From the NCBI RefSeq assembly GCF_002374835.1, contig NZ_NWVD01000004.1, forward strand, positions 1 to 64,000: a stretch of DNA of 64,000 nt, written 5' to 3'. The notes below the pieces were generated by a model. It worked only from the letters and a program-made list of their open reading frames with translations, was not told the DNA's origin and searched no databases. Origin of the DNA: Sphingomonas ginsenosidimutans. Lineage in GTDB: Bacteria; Pseudomonadota; Alphaproteobacteria; Sphingomonadales; Sphingomonadaceae. Of this stretch, positions 1 through 7,962 are shown piece by piece. A program made the translations under genes and the position numbers. Position 1 is the first letter of the stretch. The number at the start of each line of letters is the position of its first letter.

Positions 1-115
1 GCCGGGCGATGACATCACGGACCCGCACGCCCGGCCGGAACGCCTCGGCCAGGATCTCCAGCTTCTCCGCGTCCGACCAGCTCCGTCGGCCCGATACCCG
101 GCCGACCACCTCCAC
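1..115 (-). pseudogene. IS66-family TnpA (Orf1) N-terminal fragment
   Basis: Read on the minus strand from a GTG at 115, the sequence gives a peptide containing RRSWSDAEKLEILAEAF followed by RPGVRVRDVIAR. This matches the N-terminal helix-turn-helix region of the small IS66 accessory protein TnpA (typical pattern RRRWSxEEKLxIxEEAFxPGxxVxxVARR). The fragment runs off the left edge, so its far end is unseen. No intact upstream coding sequence or terminal repeat is visible; the next sequence on the other side belongs to a different IS family, so this looks like an insertion remnant. Confidence 0.55.
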
Positions 116-189
116 ACGACCAGTCGTACGAGCGCTCGTACGACCAGTCTCAGAACCGAAAACTTCCCGCACCGCCCGCGCCCTCGTCA

Positions 190-586
190 AAGACGATAAG
201 CATCCCGGCTACGGCCAAACGGGCAAGGCGGCCCTCAGGCCACGCTTACTCTTCATGACGGCCGGGCAGGTCAGCGACTATACCGGCGCGGCCGCGCTGC
301 TCGACGATCTGCCCAAGGCGCAGGGCTACTCGGTGACCGCGGCTACGACGCCGACTGGTTTAGGGACGCGCTCCAGGCCAAAGGCATCCAGGCCTGCATC
401 CCGGGCCGCCGATCGAGAAACCAGCCAGTCCGATACGACAAGCGACGCTACCGGCGTCGTAGCCGCATTGAGATCATGTTCGGCCGCCTCAACGACTGGC
501 GACGTGTCGCCACCCGCTACGACCGTTGCCCCACAGCATTCTTCTCCGCCGTCGCCCTTGCTGCAACCGTCATCTTCTGGCTCTGA
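190..586 (+). pseudogene. IS5-family transposase, C-terminal part, frameshifted
   Basis: Two frames on the plus strand together recover the C-terminal half of an IS5-family DDE transposase. The first frame (about 241-330) reads TAGQVSDYTGAAALLDDLPK. After an apparent single-base loss near 330 the next frame reads GDRGYDADWFRDALQAKGI, then RRSRIEIMFGRLNDW and ends ATVIFWL followed by TGA at 584-586. These are hallmark segments of the IS5 C-terminal domain, with the catalytic glutamate in the RIEIMFGRL block. Sequence before about 240 is degenerate and the N-terminal domain is missing, so the element cannot make its own transposase. The right terminal repeat probably lies in the CAGTCCTGACCC stretch just after the stop. 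Confidence 0.75.
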
Positions 587-798
587 TCAATCAGTCCTGA
601 CCCTAAAGGGACGGGGTTCGGGGGCGCCCATGAGGTGAGTCTTCGTTGCAGCGGCACTTAGCGGACTCGCAGACATGACGAGCGAGCGGCCTGTCACCGT
701 CACGCACCATGACGCGCTTCGACGATCGATATCGGGTCATTGACAGCCGCAATCACGACCACCCGCGGTTGCAGGCTGACGAGCGTTGCCAATCCTTG
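587..798. other. Non-coding stretch beside the IS remnant
   Basis: About 210 bases between the IS5 remnant and the end of the anti-sigma gene. The first 25 bases include a likely IS right end (CAGTCCTGACCC near 591-602). I see no other gene, RNA or convincing terminator here. Confidence 0.4.
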
Positions 799-1494
799 TC
801 ACGACATATCGACCACGGCCCCGGTCGCAACGACTGCACCCGTCGGCTGGCCGGTTGGCGAACCGCCCACCGGCTCGATCGACACCGCCAGCACCTCGTC
901 TGGCGTCGGCAGGCGCGCGTTCTTCAGGAGCGCCGGAGCCACCGCACCGGGGGCAAGAAGGCCGAGGGGGCGGGGCACCTTGTCGCCGCCGATGCGCCAG
1001 AGTTCCGCTACCCGATCGGCCGGCACGACGATTGTCGCCGTCAATCGAACCGAGCCGTCACGCCGATCTACCAAAGCGGCGACTGGCGCCTGCTGTGCCC
1101 CTTCGGTCGGAGCGAGCACCGCGACGAGCGGGCGCACCGGCGCGGGGGTGACCGGCGGTACGATGGCCTTCGTTACGGTGAGCAGCGCGACCAGCGAGGC
1201 GGCGACCGCGCCTGCCGCCGCACCGCCCGCGAACCAGCGCCAGCGAGGTCTGATGACGGCCACCGGCTCGGGCGTCGGCTTCGCATCCGGCAACGCGATT
1301 CGCGCCAGCAGGCCCGCGGGCGGTTCGACCGGGTCGTAGCCCTGCAGCAACGCGGCGAACCTGTCGCGCCACCACGCCACCTCCATGGCAAATTCGCTGT
1401 CCGCCAGCATCCGCTCCACCGCCGCCGCGCGTTCCGCGCCGTCGAGCAGCCCAAGCGCCAGTTCGGCGGCATCGACCTGGTCGTCAGGCGTCAT
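799..1494 (-). CDS. Anti-sigma factor, RskA family
   Basis: A 231-residue protein with the layout of RskA/anti-sigma-K factors. There is a short cytoplasmic zinc-free anti-sigma domain (about 1-70, containing ELALGLLDG and an AWWRDRFAALL helix), one membrane helix (about 88-108, after basic RPRWRW), and a C-terminal RskA domain outside the membrane with the usual small-beta-sheet pattern ending in SIEPVGGSPTGQPTG. It should hold the adjacent ECF sigma factor at the membrane until a signal releases it. The start overlaps the sigma-gene stop by 11 bases, so the two are translationally coupled. Family identification is firm; the inducing signal is unknown. In mycobacteria RskA responds to redox-linked cleavage, but nothing here shows the same. 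Confidence 0.88.
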   Translation of the reverse strand: MTPDDQVDAAELALGLLDGAERAAAVERMLADSEFAMEVAWWRDRFAALLQGYDPVEPPAGLLARIALPDAKPTPEPVAVIRPRWRWFAGGAAAGAVAASLVALLTVTKAIVPPVTPAPVRPLVAVLAPTEGAQQAPVAALVDRRDGSVRLTATIVVPADRVAELWRIGGDKVPRPLGLLAPGAVAPALLKNARLPTPDEVLAVSIEPVGGSPTGQPTGAVVATGAVVDMS

Positions 1495-2083
1495 GGTGCA
1501 TGCACTTTTTGAGTTGGAGGAGCGAGCGGCGCACGATACTCTTCATCGTCGCCAGCGGCACGCCCTCGCGCTGCGCGACGTCCTTGTAGGTAAGGCCGTC
1601 GAGAAAGGCGGTGCTGATCGCGCGTCGCGGCCGCTCGCCCAAAAGTTCGAGGCATTCGCGCAGGCGATCGGCCTCCTCGTCGACAATCATCGCCTCGTCC
1701 GCGGCGATCGCGGGATCGGCGCGTTCGGTCGGTGGCGCAAGCGTTTCCTCGGTCGTCGGTGGCGGCCGATCGTTTGCGCGGCGCCAGTCGATCGCCCGGT
1801 TGCGAGCGATCGTCGCCAGCCACGTGATCGGGCTGGCCCGCTGCGGCTCGAACGTCGCCGCCCGCCGCCATACGATGAGATACACCTCCTGTAGCACATC
1901 CTCCGCCGCCTGCCGTTCGCCGCAGATACGAAGGCACACGCCGAACAGCTTCGCCGCGCTCATCTGATAGACGCGGGCGAAGGCGGTCCTGTCCGCCATG
2001 CCGGTCGCGACGAGCGCCGCGGCAAGGGTTTCGCGGCGGGCCGACCGGTCGATTGCGTCGGGGCGTTCGCTGGGTTCAAGCAA
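1484..2083 (-). CDS. ECF sigma-70 factor (SigK-like)
   Basis: An RNA polymerase sigma factor of the extracytoplasmic-function type, about 199 residues. Region 2 includes AAEDVLQEVYLIVWRRAATF and then SPITWLATIARNRAIDWRR; region 4 at the end has FLDGLTYKDVAQREGVPLAT and a helix KSIVRRSLLQLKKC for -35 recognition. Between them is a proline-rich linker. I chose a TTG start at 2083 because AAGGGACGAGGA precedes it; an ATG at 1999 would still give a complete region 2, and an earlier TTG lies at 2104. It is followed by its RskA-type anti-sigma factor and lies head-to-head with two exported ferritin-like proteins, which are the obvious candidate targets (inference). Confidence 0.9.
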   Translation of the reverse strand: MLEPSERPDAIDRSARRETLAAALVATGMADRTAFARVYQMSAAKLFGVCLRICGERQAAEDVLQEVYLIVWRRAATFEPQRASPITWLATIARNRAIDWRRANDRPPPTTEETLAPPTERADPAIAADEAMIVDEEADRLRECLELLGERPRRAISTAFLDGLTYKDVAQREGVPLATMKSIVRRSLLQLKKCMHHDA

Positions 2084-2155
2084 TCCTCGTCCCTTCCGCC
2101 ACAATCTTTTTTCCGGCCGCAGTGCATCCGTGTCGAATTGGCATTCGTAGCTGAA

Positions 2156-2181
2156 ATCGCCCGCACGACAAGAAGCGTTCC
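2156..2181 (-). promoter_or_regulatory. Possible EcfG-like promoter for the sigma/anti-sigma operon
   Basis: On the minus strand GGAAC (2181-2177) is followed after 17 bases by CGAT (2159-2156). This is one base off the alphaproteobacterial EcfG pattern GGAAC-N16/17-CGTT and lies about 70 bases upstream of the sigma-factor start. It could equally be the sigma factor's own site. Weak evidence. Confidence 0.3.
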
Positions 2182-2211
2182 GACCCCTTGCGGGCGCCAG
2201 GGAGGTGCCGA

Positions 2212-3195
2212 GTGACGACGCAGCAGGATCTGGTCATCGACGCGCTGGATGCGCGCGTCGAGCGACGGCATAATCGCAGGGCGCTGTTCACCGCCGCATT
2301 GGGTGCCGCGGCAGTCGGCTCCGCGTTCGCCTACAGCGACCCGGCGAGGGCGCAATCGGCGGTGACGGACGCGGACGTCCTCAACTTCGCGCTCAACCTC
2401 GAATATCTCGAAGCCCAATTCTATCTCTTCGCCGTCAACGGCACCGGCCTGACAGCGGCGCAGACCGCCAGCGGCAGCGGAACCGCGGGCGGATCGGTGA
2501 CGGGAGGCCGCCGCGTCGATTTCACCGGCGATCCGATCGTCGGCGCCTATGCGCGCGAGATCGCGGCGGACGAAGCGGCGCATGTCGACTTCCTGCGCCG
2601 GAATCTCGCGGCCTCCGCGGTCGCGATGCCCAACATCAACATCTCCGGCGACGCGAACGGCGCGTTTACCACCGCCGCGCGCGCGGCGGGCGTCGTGGGT
2701 CCGAACGACACGTTCGATCCCTACTCCTCGCCCAACAACTTCCTGCTGGGCGCTTTCATCTTCGAGGATGTCGGCGTCACTGCTTACAAGGGCGCGGCCC
2801 CACTGCTGTTGAACAAGACCTTTCTGGAGGCCGCGGCAGGCATCCTGGCGGTGGAAGCGTATCATGCCGCCATCGTCCGCACGACGCTCTACGCCCGGGG
2901 CGTGCAGGCGCTGGTCGACGCGACCGAACTCATTTCCAGGGCGAGAGACGGGCTGGACGGCAGCCCGACCGAGGATCGCGTCCGTGGCATCGCGCCGGAC
3001 GACGACCAGGGTATCGCACCATCGGGCAGCGGCAATACGCTGACGTCGAACATCGCGCCGCTCAATGCCAACGGCCTCGCCTACAGCCGCACGCCCGGTC
3101 AGGTGCTCAACATCGTATACCTGAACGCGGCGTCCACGACGATGGGCGGCTTCTTCCCCAATGGCGTCAACGGAAACATCCGCTCGACCACGTGA
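2212..3195 (+). CDS. Exported ferritin-like domain protein (first of tandem pair)
   Basis: A 327-residue protein with a ferritin-like four-helix domain (Pfam Ferritin_2 / desiccation-related type). The N-terminus carries a twin-arginine-like signal (RRALFTAALGAAAVG then an ARAQ-like cleavage region). The domain starts with VTDADVLNFALNLEYLEAQFYLFAV, contains EIAADEAAHVDFLR and later EAAAGILAVEAYHA; these E and ExxH residues sit where ferritin-like proteins bind metals. The C-terminus has a conserved NIVYLNA...GGFFPNG motif. Start: GTG at 2212, preceded by AGGGAGG; upstream TTG at 2188 lacks such support. It is closely similar over its full length to the next gene, pointing to tandem duplication. 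Iron binding is inferred from the fold only; enzymatic activity is unknown. Confidence 0.85.
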   Translation: MTTQQDLVIDALDARVERRHNRRALFTAALGAAAVGSAFAYSDPARAQSAVTDADVLNFALNLEYLEAQFYLFAVNGTGLTAAQTASGSGTAGGSVTGGRRVDFTGDPIVGAYAREIAADEAAHVDFLRRNLAASAVAMPNINISGDANGAFTTAARAAGVVGPNDTFDPYSSPNNFLLGAFIFEDVGVTAYKGAAPLLLNKTFLEAAAGILAVEAYHAAIVRTTLYARGVQALVDATELISRARDGLDGSPTEDRVRGIAPDDDQGIAPSGSGNTLTSNIAPLNANGLAYSRTPGQVLNIVYLNAASTTMGGFFPNGVNGNIRSTT

Positions 3196-3247
3196 CCGGC
3201 CAATCCGGTTTCAGACCCAGCGGTTTTCCCATTGCAGGACGTTTCCC

Positions 3248-4258
3248 ATGATCGACCATCGCCAAGCCCTCGATATCCTGGCCGCCGCCGACGCGCGGCG
3301 CAGTGCACGACGACAGTTCCTGAAGGTAGCGGGCGGCGGCACGCTCGCGCTCGGCGGCGCCAGCCTGCTGTCGGGTTGTTTTGATGCGGAAGGCGACGAC
3401 GCCCCAAGGCCGACCCCCACGCCGACCCCAACCCCCGCCGCGGTGACGGACAGCGACATCCTCAACCTCGCGCTCAACCTCGAGTATCTCGAGGCGCAAT
3501 TCTATCTTTTCGCCGTTAACGGCACAGGCCTGTCGGCGGCGCAGATCGCCAGCGGCAGCGGTGCGGCCGGTGGCACGGTCACCGGCGGCGCGCGGGTGGA
3601 TTTCTCCCGCGATCCGCTCGTCGGCGCCTATGCGCGCGAGATTGCGGCGGATGAGGCGGCGCACGTAGACTTTCTGCGTGCCGCGCTCGGCTCCGCTGCG
3701 GTGGCGATGCCCAACATCAACATTTCGGGCGACGCGAACGGTGCATTCACCGCAGCGGCGCGCGCCGCCGGGGTGATCGGGGCGAACGAAACGTTCGATC
3801 CCTATGCCACGCCGGAGAACTTCCTGCTTGGCGCCTATATCTTCGAAGACGTCGGCGTCACCGCCTACAAGGGCGCGGCGCCTTTGTTGAGCAGCAAGGT
3901 GTTCCTGGAGGCAGCGGCCGGAATTCTGGCGGCGGAATCCTACCACGCCGGGCTGGTACGCACGGTACTCTATGCGAAGGGCATCAACACGCCCGCGCTC
4001 ATCACCGCCAGCAACCGAATCTCTGACGCGCGCGACGCGCTCGACCAGGGCGGGGATACTGACCAGGGTCTGACCGGTACCGGGGGGGTGGCGAATCTGG
4101 TGCCCGCCGACGCCGACGCGATCGCCTACAGCCGCAACAGTCGTCAGGTGCACAACATCGTCTATCTCAACGCGACGGGCGCCAATTTGAACGGCGGCGG
4201 CTTCTTCCCCAACGGGACGAACAACCCCAATCCCACGCTGCGGGTGGGTCTCCCCTGA
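3248..4258 (+). CDS. Exported ferritin-like lipoprotein (second of tandem pair)
   Basis: A 336-residue paralogue of the preceding gene. The N-terminus has a twin-arginine motif (ARRQFLKVAGGG) and a lipobox-like LLSGC, so it is probably a Tat-exported lipoprotein. A Thr-Pro repeat linker (about residues 58-67) leads into the ferritin-like domain, beginning VTDSDILNLALNLEYLEAQFYLFAV. The segment MPNINISGDANGAFT is identical to the first copy. Start ATG at 3248 fits the signal peptide; the open frame extends upstream to 3161 but those residues overlap the previous gene. Only 52 bases separate it from the first copy, so both are likely one transcript. One copy is anchored and one apparently soluble, which suggests a division of labour (inference). 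Confidence 0.87.
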   Translation: MIDHRQALDILAAADARRSARRQFLKVAGGGTLALGGASLLSGCFDAEGDDAPRPTPTPTPTPAAVTDSDILNLALNLEYLEAQFYLFAVNGTGLSAAQIASGSGAAGGTVTGGARVDFSRDPLVGAYAREIAADEAAHVDFLRAALGSAAVAMPNINISGDANGAFTAAARAAGVIGANETFDPYATPENFLLGAYIFEDVGVTAYKGAAPLLSSKVFLEAAAGILAAESYHAGLVRTVLYAKGINTPALITASNRISDARDALDQGGDTDQGLTGTGGVANLVPADADAIAYSRNSRQVHNIVYLNATGANLNGGGFFPNGTNNPNPTLRVGLP

Positions 4259-4295
4259 TGCGCCGGGCCGTCACCGGCCGGCCATGTCTTCTCCC

Positions 4296-4320
4296 GGCGG
4301 GCGCATCGAGTGCGCCCGCC
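4296..4320 (+). promoter_or_regulatory. Perfect 10-bp intercistronic hairpin
   Basis: GGCGGGCGCA at 4296-4305 pairs perfectly with TGCGCCCGCC at 4311-4320 around a 5-base loop. There is no T-tract. It lies between the second ferritin-like gene and the outer-membrane barrel gene, so it could be an mRNA-stabilising element or attenuator. Confidence 0.5.
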
Positions 4321-4347
4321 GCAGCCACGTCAAAAAGGGATCATCGC

Positions 4348-5184
4348 ATGAAGATCATCGCTCTTGCCGCGGGCGCCGCCGCCGCGCTCGTTGCCCTACC
4401 CGCCGCCGCACAGGACGATGCGGGCTTCAATGGGCTCTACGTCGGTGCCGCCGGCGGCTATGACGTGCAGTCGAACGATCGCAATTCGCGCATCCTGTTC
4501 GACCGCAACCTCGACGGTCGGTACGGTGACGTCGTGCGCACCGGCTCCGGTGCGGATGCCTTCGGTCCCGGTTTCTGCAACGGCGCCGCGCGCAACCAGT
4601 TGAGCCCCGCAAACGGCGGATCATGCGCCAACGATCGCGACGACTGGGCCTATTACGGGCGCGTCGGTCTCGACACGCAGCGCGGGCGGCTCGTCGTCGG
4701 CGTGGTGGGCGAGTTCGGCACGACCAACATCACTGACTCGGTTACCGCATTCTCCGGTACCCCCGCCAGCTACGTGTTCAGTCGCGGCATCGACTGGGAA
4801 GCGGGCATCCGCGCGCGCGCCGGGTTCACGCCGAACGACACGACGTTGTTCTACGGCACCTTCGGCCCCGGCTACGCCCGGATCGATCGCGCCTTCGGCT
4901 CGACCAACCTGACCAATACCTTTACCGGCAGCGGCAAGCGCAACCAGTTCGGCATCCAGGGCGGTGGCGGCGTGGAGCAGCGCATCGGCCGCTTCTCGAT
5001 CGGGCTGGAATATCTCTACCACCAGTATCGCGACGACGATTACGTCGTGCGAGCTGCGGGACCAGCCGGAACACCGTTCACCAACGCGGCGAACGGTGGC
5101 ACCACTGCCGGCACCGACTTCCGCCGCAGCGATGAACAATTCCGTTGGCATTCGATGCGTGCCACGGTCGGCTTTCGCTTCTGA
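4348..5184 (+). CDS. Outer-membrane beta-barrel protein
   Basis: A 278-residue secreted protein. Residues 1-20 are a Sec signal peptide (MKIIALAAGAAAALVALPAAAQ, cleaved after AAAQ). The mature part starts FNGLYVGAAGGYD, alternates hydrophobic and polar residues, and ends in aromatic F-R-F (TVGFRF), the usual outer-membrane barrel assembly signal. This is the layout of the OmpA-N/porin-like small barrel family. Internal cysteines (GPGFCNG, GGSCAND) may form a disulfide near a surface loop. Start ATG at 4348 follows AAAGGGATC. It is the third gene downstream of the ECF-regulated ferritin-like pair and probably part of that transcript. Specific function unknown. Confidence 0.8.
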   Translation: MKIIALAAGAAAALVALPAAAQDDAGFNGLYVGAAGGYDVQSNDRNSRILFDRNLDGRYGDVVRTGSGADAFGPGFCNGAARNQLSPANGGSCANDRDDWAYYGRVGLDTQRGRLVVGVVGEFGTTNITDSVTAFSGTPASYVFSRGIDWEAGIRARAGFTPNDTTLFYGTFGPGYARIDRAFGSTNLTNTFTGSGKRNQFGIQGGGGVEQRIGRFSIGLEYLYHQYRDDDYVVRAAGPAGTPFTNAANGGTTAGTDFRRSDEQFRWHSMRATVGFRF

Positions 5185-5509
5185 CAACGCGACATCCGAT
5201 TGCCGGGGACATTTCAAGCCTCGGCAATCGGAAGTTCGCCACGGCCCGATCGCTACGGATACGGGCGCTATCTGGTATTCCGGCCAGCGACGAGTGCCAG
5301 CCGTTCAAAGCCGCTCGTAGATGAAGGCCCGCTTACGATATCCGGTTCCCAACAGGCGGGACGGCCATCACGTCTGATGAAAGGCGTTCGAGGCGCCCAC
5401 CTTGCGGCCTGAGTAGACGTCCGCTTACCCGCAATCGCCGCCGAAAGCGGTCATGCCGCTTTGCGATCGTTCAGGACGAAGTCACCGCTGCTCGTAAGCC
5501 GCCACTCGT
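5185..5509. other. Intergenic region with weak terminator-like hairpin
   Basis: A 325-base gap between convergent genes. CCGATTGCCG (5196-5205) pairs with CGGCAATCGG (5222-5231) around a 16-base loop and probably ends the barrel transcript, although no T-tract follows. The remaining 280 bases show no credible gene. Confidence 0.45.
5196..5231 (+). terminator. Terminator-like hairpin after the outer-membrane barrel gene
   Basis: A 10-bp perfect stem (CCGATTGCCG / CGGCAATCGG) with a 16-base loop begins 12 bases after the barrel stop codon. No run of T follows, so intrinsic termination is uncertain. Confidence 0.4.
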
Positions 5510-7240
5510 TCATATTCGCTCTTTCGACGTCCTCGCCTGATGAGGATTGACTGCCACCCACTGGAATGCGTCCACCGTCTCGCCGCGTGGCTGATAGCGG
5601 ATACGGCAGACGCGGCCCTCCCGCCTCAGGTCCAGCGTCACATAGGCTTGCTGATCGCCCTGCAGCGCATCCTGTGGGAATCCGTTGAGAATTTCGTCGC
5701 CGTTGCGCAGGCCGGCCCGCGCTGCGTTGGAGCCGACGACCAGGCCACGGACGATCTTGGGCCTGGCTTGCAGCGAGGCCATGTCGAAGCCTAGGTCGTA
5801 GCGACGCAGCGGGCGTATGACGCGGCGGAATCTCGGCCCATAGGCGTTGGACGGCGGCAGCACGATCTGACCGGCCAGCATCGCGTCGAGATCGGCGATG
5901 CCCTTATCGCCAAGCTGGGCTTTAAGCAGCGATCGATACAGCGCCTCGTTCATCGCGCCACCGCCACGCCGCGTCGCCAGCATCGCCCGCACGATGTCGT
6001 CAAGCGAACGCTTGCCGCCCGACTTCGCCCGGATCTGCGCATCCACCGTTTCAAAATACAGCGACCCGCGGTCGTAGGGCAGCACGCGCACCCGCGTATC
6101 GCGCCAAAAGCCGTCCGGGATCTCGGCATTGGGCGTCGTGATCTTGATGTTGGTGTAATAGCGCGCCGCCGTCTCGTTGAGGTCCTTCAGGAAGTCGTCG
6201 GCGGAAATCATGCCCGCGCGGTACGGCAGCGTCCGTTGGTAATGTACCGCCAGCCCCTCGCCGAACCATGACCGGTCGAGCCCGCCGGCACCGTCCATCG
6301 ATCCGTCGAGCGAATTGACCCAGCTGTGCAGCATCTCGTGCGCGAGTAGCGAACGAAGGTCGTCGGGCCTGGACGTTTGGTTGAACGTATAGGCGAAACT
6401 GTCGGTCAGGCCGATGCCACTGCCCGGATTGCGGATGTTGGTGCGCCCGAACACGCCGAAGCTCATCGGCGTGTAGCCGAAGAAGCTACCGTAGAAGCGA
6501 TGCAGCTTCCCTGCCCAGGTCATCAGCGGCGCCATCGCGAACGGGGGGGCACCCTGCCAGGCGGCGAAGAAGCCATCCCGCTCCGGTCCCGCAGTGCCGG
6601 GACGCCCGCCCATGTAATAGGCAGACGCGAGTGACGGCGCGGGCAGCGCCGCCGGCGTCGTGACGTCGCCAAGGCCGAAGCTCGACGCGCCAGTGCCGCC
6701 CGCGCCGAAGCGCGAGAAATCCCACTGCACCTCGACCCGACGCGGCGTACGATCCGTCGGCAGCAGAAGGAAGGCGTTGCCCGCCGCGGAAAAGGTGTCC
6801 CGCTCCGTCCGCATCTCATATTGCGGCAGCGCCAGCGCCGGCGCGGCGGCATCGATCGGGACGCGGTAGCGCACGGTCATCGCGCCCACGACGGCTCTTG
6901 AGGCACGCCAGCGCCTGGTGGTGTTCGAAGCGTCCTCAGCGACGTCCAGCTCAGTCACCACGATCGGGCCGGCGGCATCCGCGAAAGCGAGCGACTGCAG
7001 ATCCTTGCCGCTTGTGACGACCGTGTTGGCAACCAGCGGCAGTTCGAACAGCGGCTCGCCCGCTGCGGCATGGAGTGCGTCCACGACCAATGTCACGTCA
7101 ACGAAAGGGATGTTCTGCTGCGCGTCCGGTGCGGCCGGTGCGATCCGGACGACCAGATGCGGCGCGTCGTCCGCCGGCGCGGCACCGGCGAGGAGCAGCG
7201 TTGCAAGCGCCGAACAGAAGCGCAGCATTCGACCGGTCAT
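5510..7240 (-). CDS. Exported M61-type zinc metallopeptidase with PDZ domain
   Basis: A 576-residue protein resembling M61 (glycyl aminopeptidase-like) enzymes. After a signal peptide (MTGRMLRFCSALATLLLAGAAPA) comes a beta-rich N-terminal domain. The catalytic domain has HEMLHSW (zinc ligands His301 and His305, catalytic Glu302) and the third-ligand segment WFGEGLAVHY (Glu328). A PDZ-like domain follows (about 500-560: GLVVGSNAARAGLRNGDEI), as usual in the family. I chose the ATG at 7240 because the signal peptide starts there; the frame is open to 7282. It is expected to work in the periplasm on peptides. Nearby S10 carboxypeptidases and an amidohydrolase support a role in peptide breakdown, but its own promoter and strand set it apart. 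Confidence 0.82.
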   Translation of the reverse strand: MTGRMLRFCSALATLLLAGAAPADDAPHLVVRIAPAAPDAQQNIPFVDVTLVVDALHAAAGEPLFELPLVANTVVTSGKDLQSLAFADAAGPIVVTELDVAEDASNTTRRWRASRAVVGAMTVRYRVPIDAAAPALALPQYEMRTERDTFSAAGNAFLLLPTDRTPRRVEVQWDFSRFGAGGTGASSFGLGDVTTPAALPAPSLASAYYMGGRPGTAGPERDGFFAAWQGAPPFAMAPLMTWAGKLHRFYGSFFGYTPMSFGVFGRTNIRNPGSGIGLTDSFAYTFNQTSRPDDLRSLLAHEMLHSWVNSLDGSMDGAGGLDRSWFGEGLAVHYQRTLPYRAGMISADDFLKDLNETAARYYTNIKITTPNAEIPDGFWRDTRVRVLPYDRGSLYFETVDAQIRAKSGGKRSLDDIVRAMLATRRGGGAMNEALYRSLLKAQLGDKGIADLDAMLAGQIVLPPSNAYGPRFRRVIRPLRRYDLGFDMASLQARPKIVRGLVVGSNAARAGLRNGDEILNGFPQDALQGDQQAYVTLDLRREGRVCRIRYQPRGETVDAFQWVAVNPHQARTSKERI

Positions 7241-7363
7241 GGCGTTTTCCCCAATTGGTGGGGTCAATCTAACCTCGGGCACAGGCGAAATCCTGCCGCA
7301 AGCGTCTCCGCCCGGCCGAAGCGCTGCATAGCCTATTCGCGAACCGCGCCGATTGCCGCAGCC

Positions 7364-7837
7364 TCATGCCGACGGCAACGGCAGGCGATGCGTGCATTTG
7401 ACCTCCGACAAGGTGGCGATGGAACGGATATCCTCGACGCCGGGCAGGCGCAGCAGCGTGCGGAAGGTAAAGTTCTGATACCAGGCCATGCTGGGCGCGA
7501 GCACCTTGAGCATCAAGTCCATCTCGCCGAACAGCGTATAGGCCTCGGTGATCTCCGGAATGTCCTCCACGGCGCGCATGAACCGGTCGCGCGCCTCGTC
7601 GCTCAGCCGACCCATCTTGAGCTGGGCGAAGATGTACATGCTTTCGCCGAACTTCTCGCGGTCGAGCACTGCGACCTGCGCCTTGATATAGCCCTCTTCC
7701 TTCAGCCGCTGGATGCGCCGCCAGCATGGCGATTGCGACAGGCCGACGCGATCGGCGATCTCGCTCGACGATTCGGAGGCGTCGATTTGCAGGCGGTCAA
7801 GGATCTTGAGGTCCAGGCGGTCGAGGGCATCGGCCAT
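7364..7837 (-). CDS. Lrp/AsnC-family transcriptional regulator
   Basis: A 157-residue regulator of the leucine-responsive family. The N-terminal winged helix-turn-helix is clear (LDLKILDRLQIDASES then LSQSPCWRRIQRLKEEGYI), followed by the ligand-binding RAM/AsnC domain containing PEITEAYTLFGEMDLMLKV. Start ATG at 7837 gives the standard family length; the longer frame upstream is not needed. It is transcribed divergently from an ornithine-cyclodeaminase-family gene 125 bases away, the classic arrangement for an Lrp-type local regulator controlling an amino-acid catabolic operon. The ligand is probably an amino acid connected with the neighbouring enzymes (inference). Confidence 0.92.
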   Translation of the reverse strand: MADALDRLDLKILDRLQIDASESSSEIADRVGLSQSPCWRRIQRLKEEGYIKAQVAVLDREKFGESMYIFAQLKMGRLSDEARDRFMRAVEDIPEITEAYTLFGEMDLMLKVLAPSMAWYQNFTFRTLLRLPGVEDIRSIATLSEVKCTHRLPLPSA

Positions 7838-7962
7838 GATTATGCGCGGTTCCGGCAAATTGGGGATTGAAGCTGCCGCCACTCCACCACGAGTCCGTCC
7901 GATCGACAAGCTTTTGCGCGGGAAGGAAGATAGCCTGCCGGTGGGGCAGATGAGGATCGAAC

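Noticed and set aside
9..638. A 209-codon plus-strand open frame across the IS remnants
   Set aside because: Only part of it (about 241-330) matches a transposase; the rest follows the wrong frame after a frameshift.
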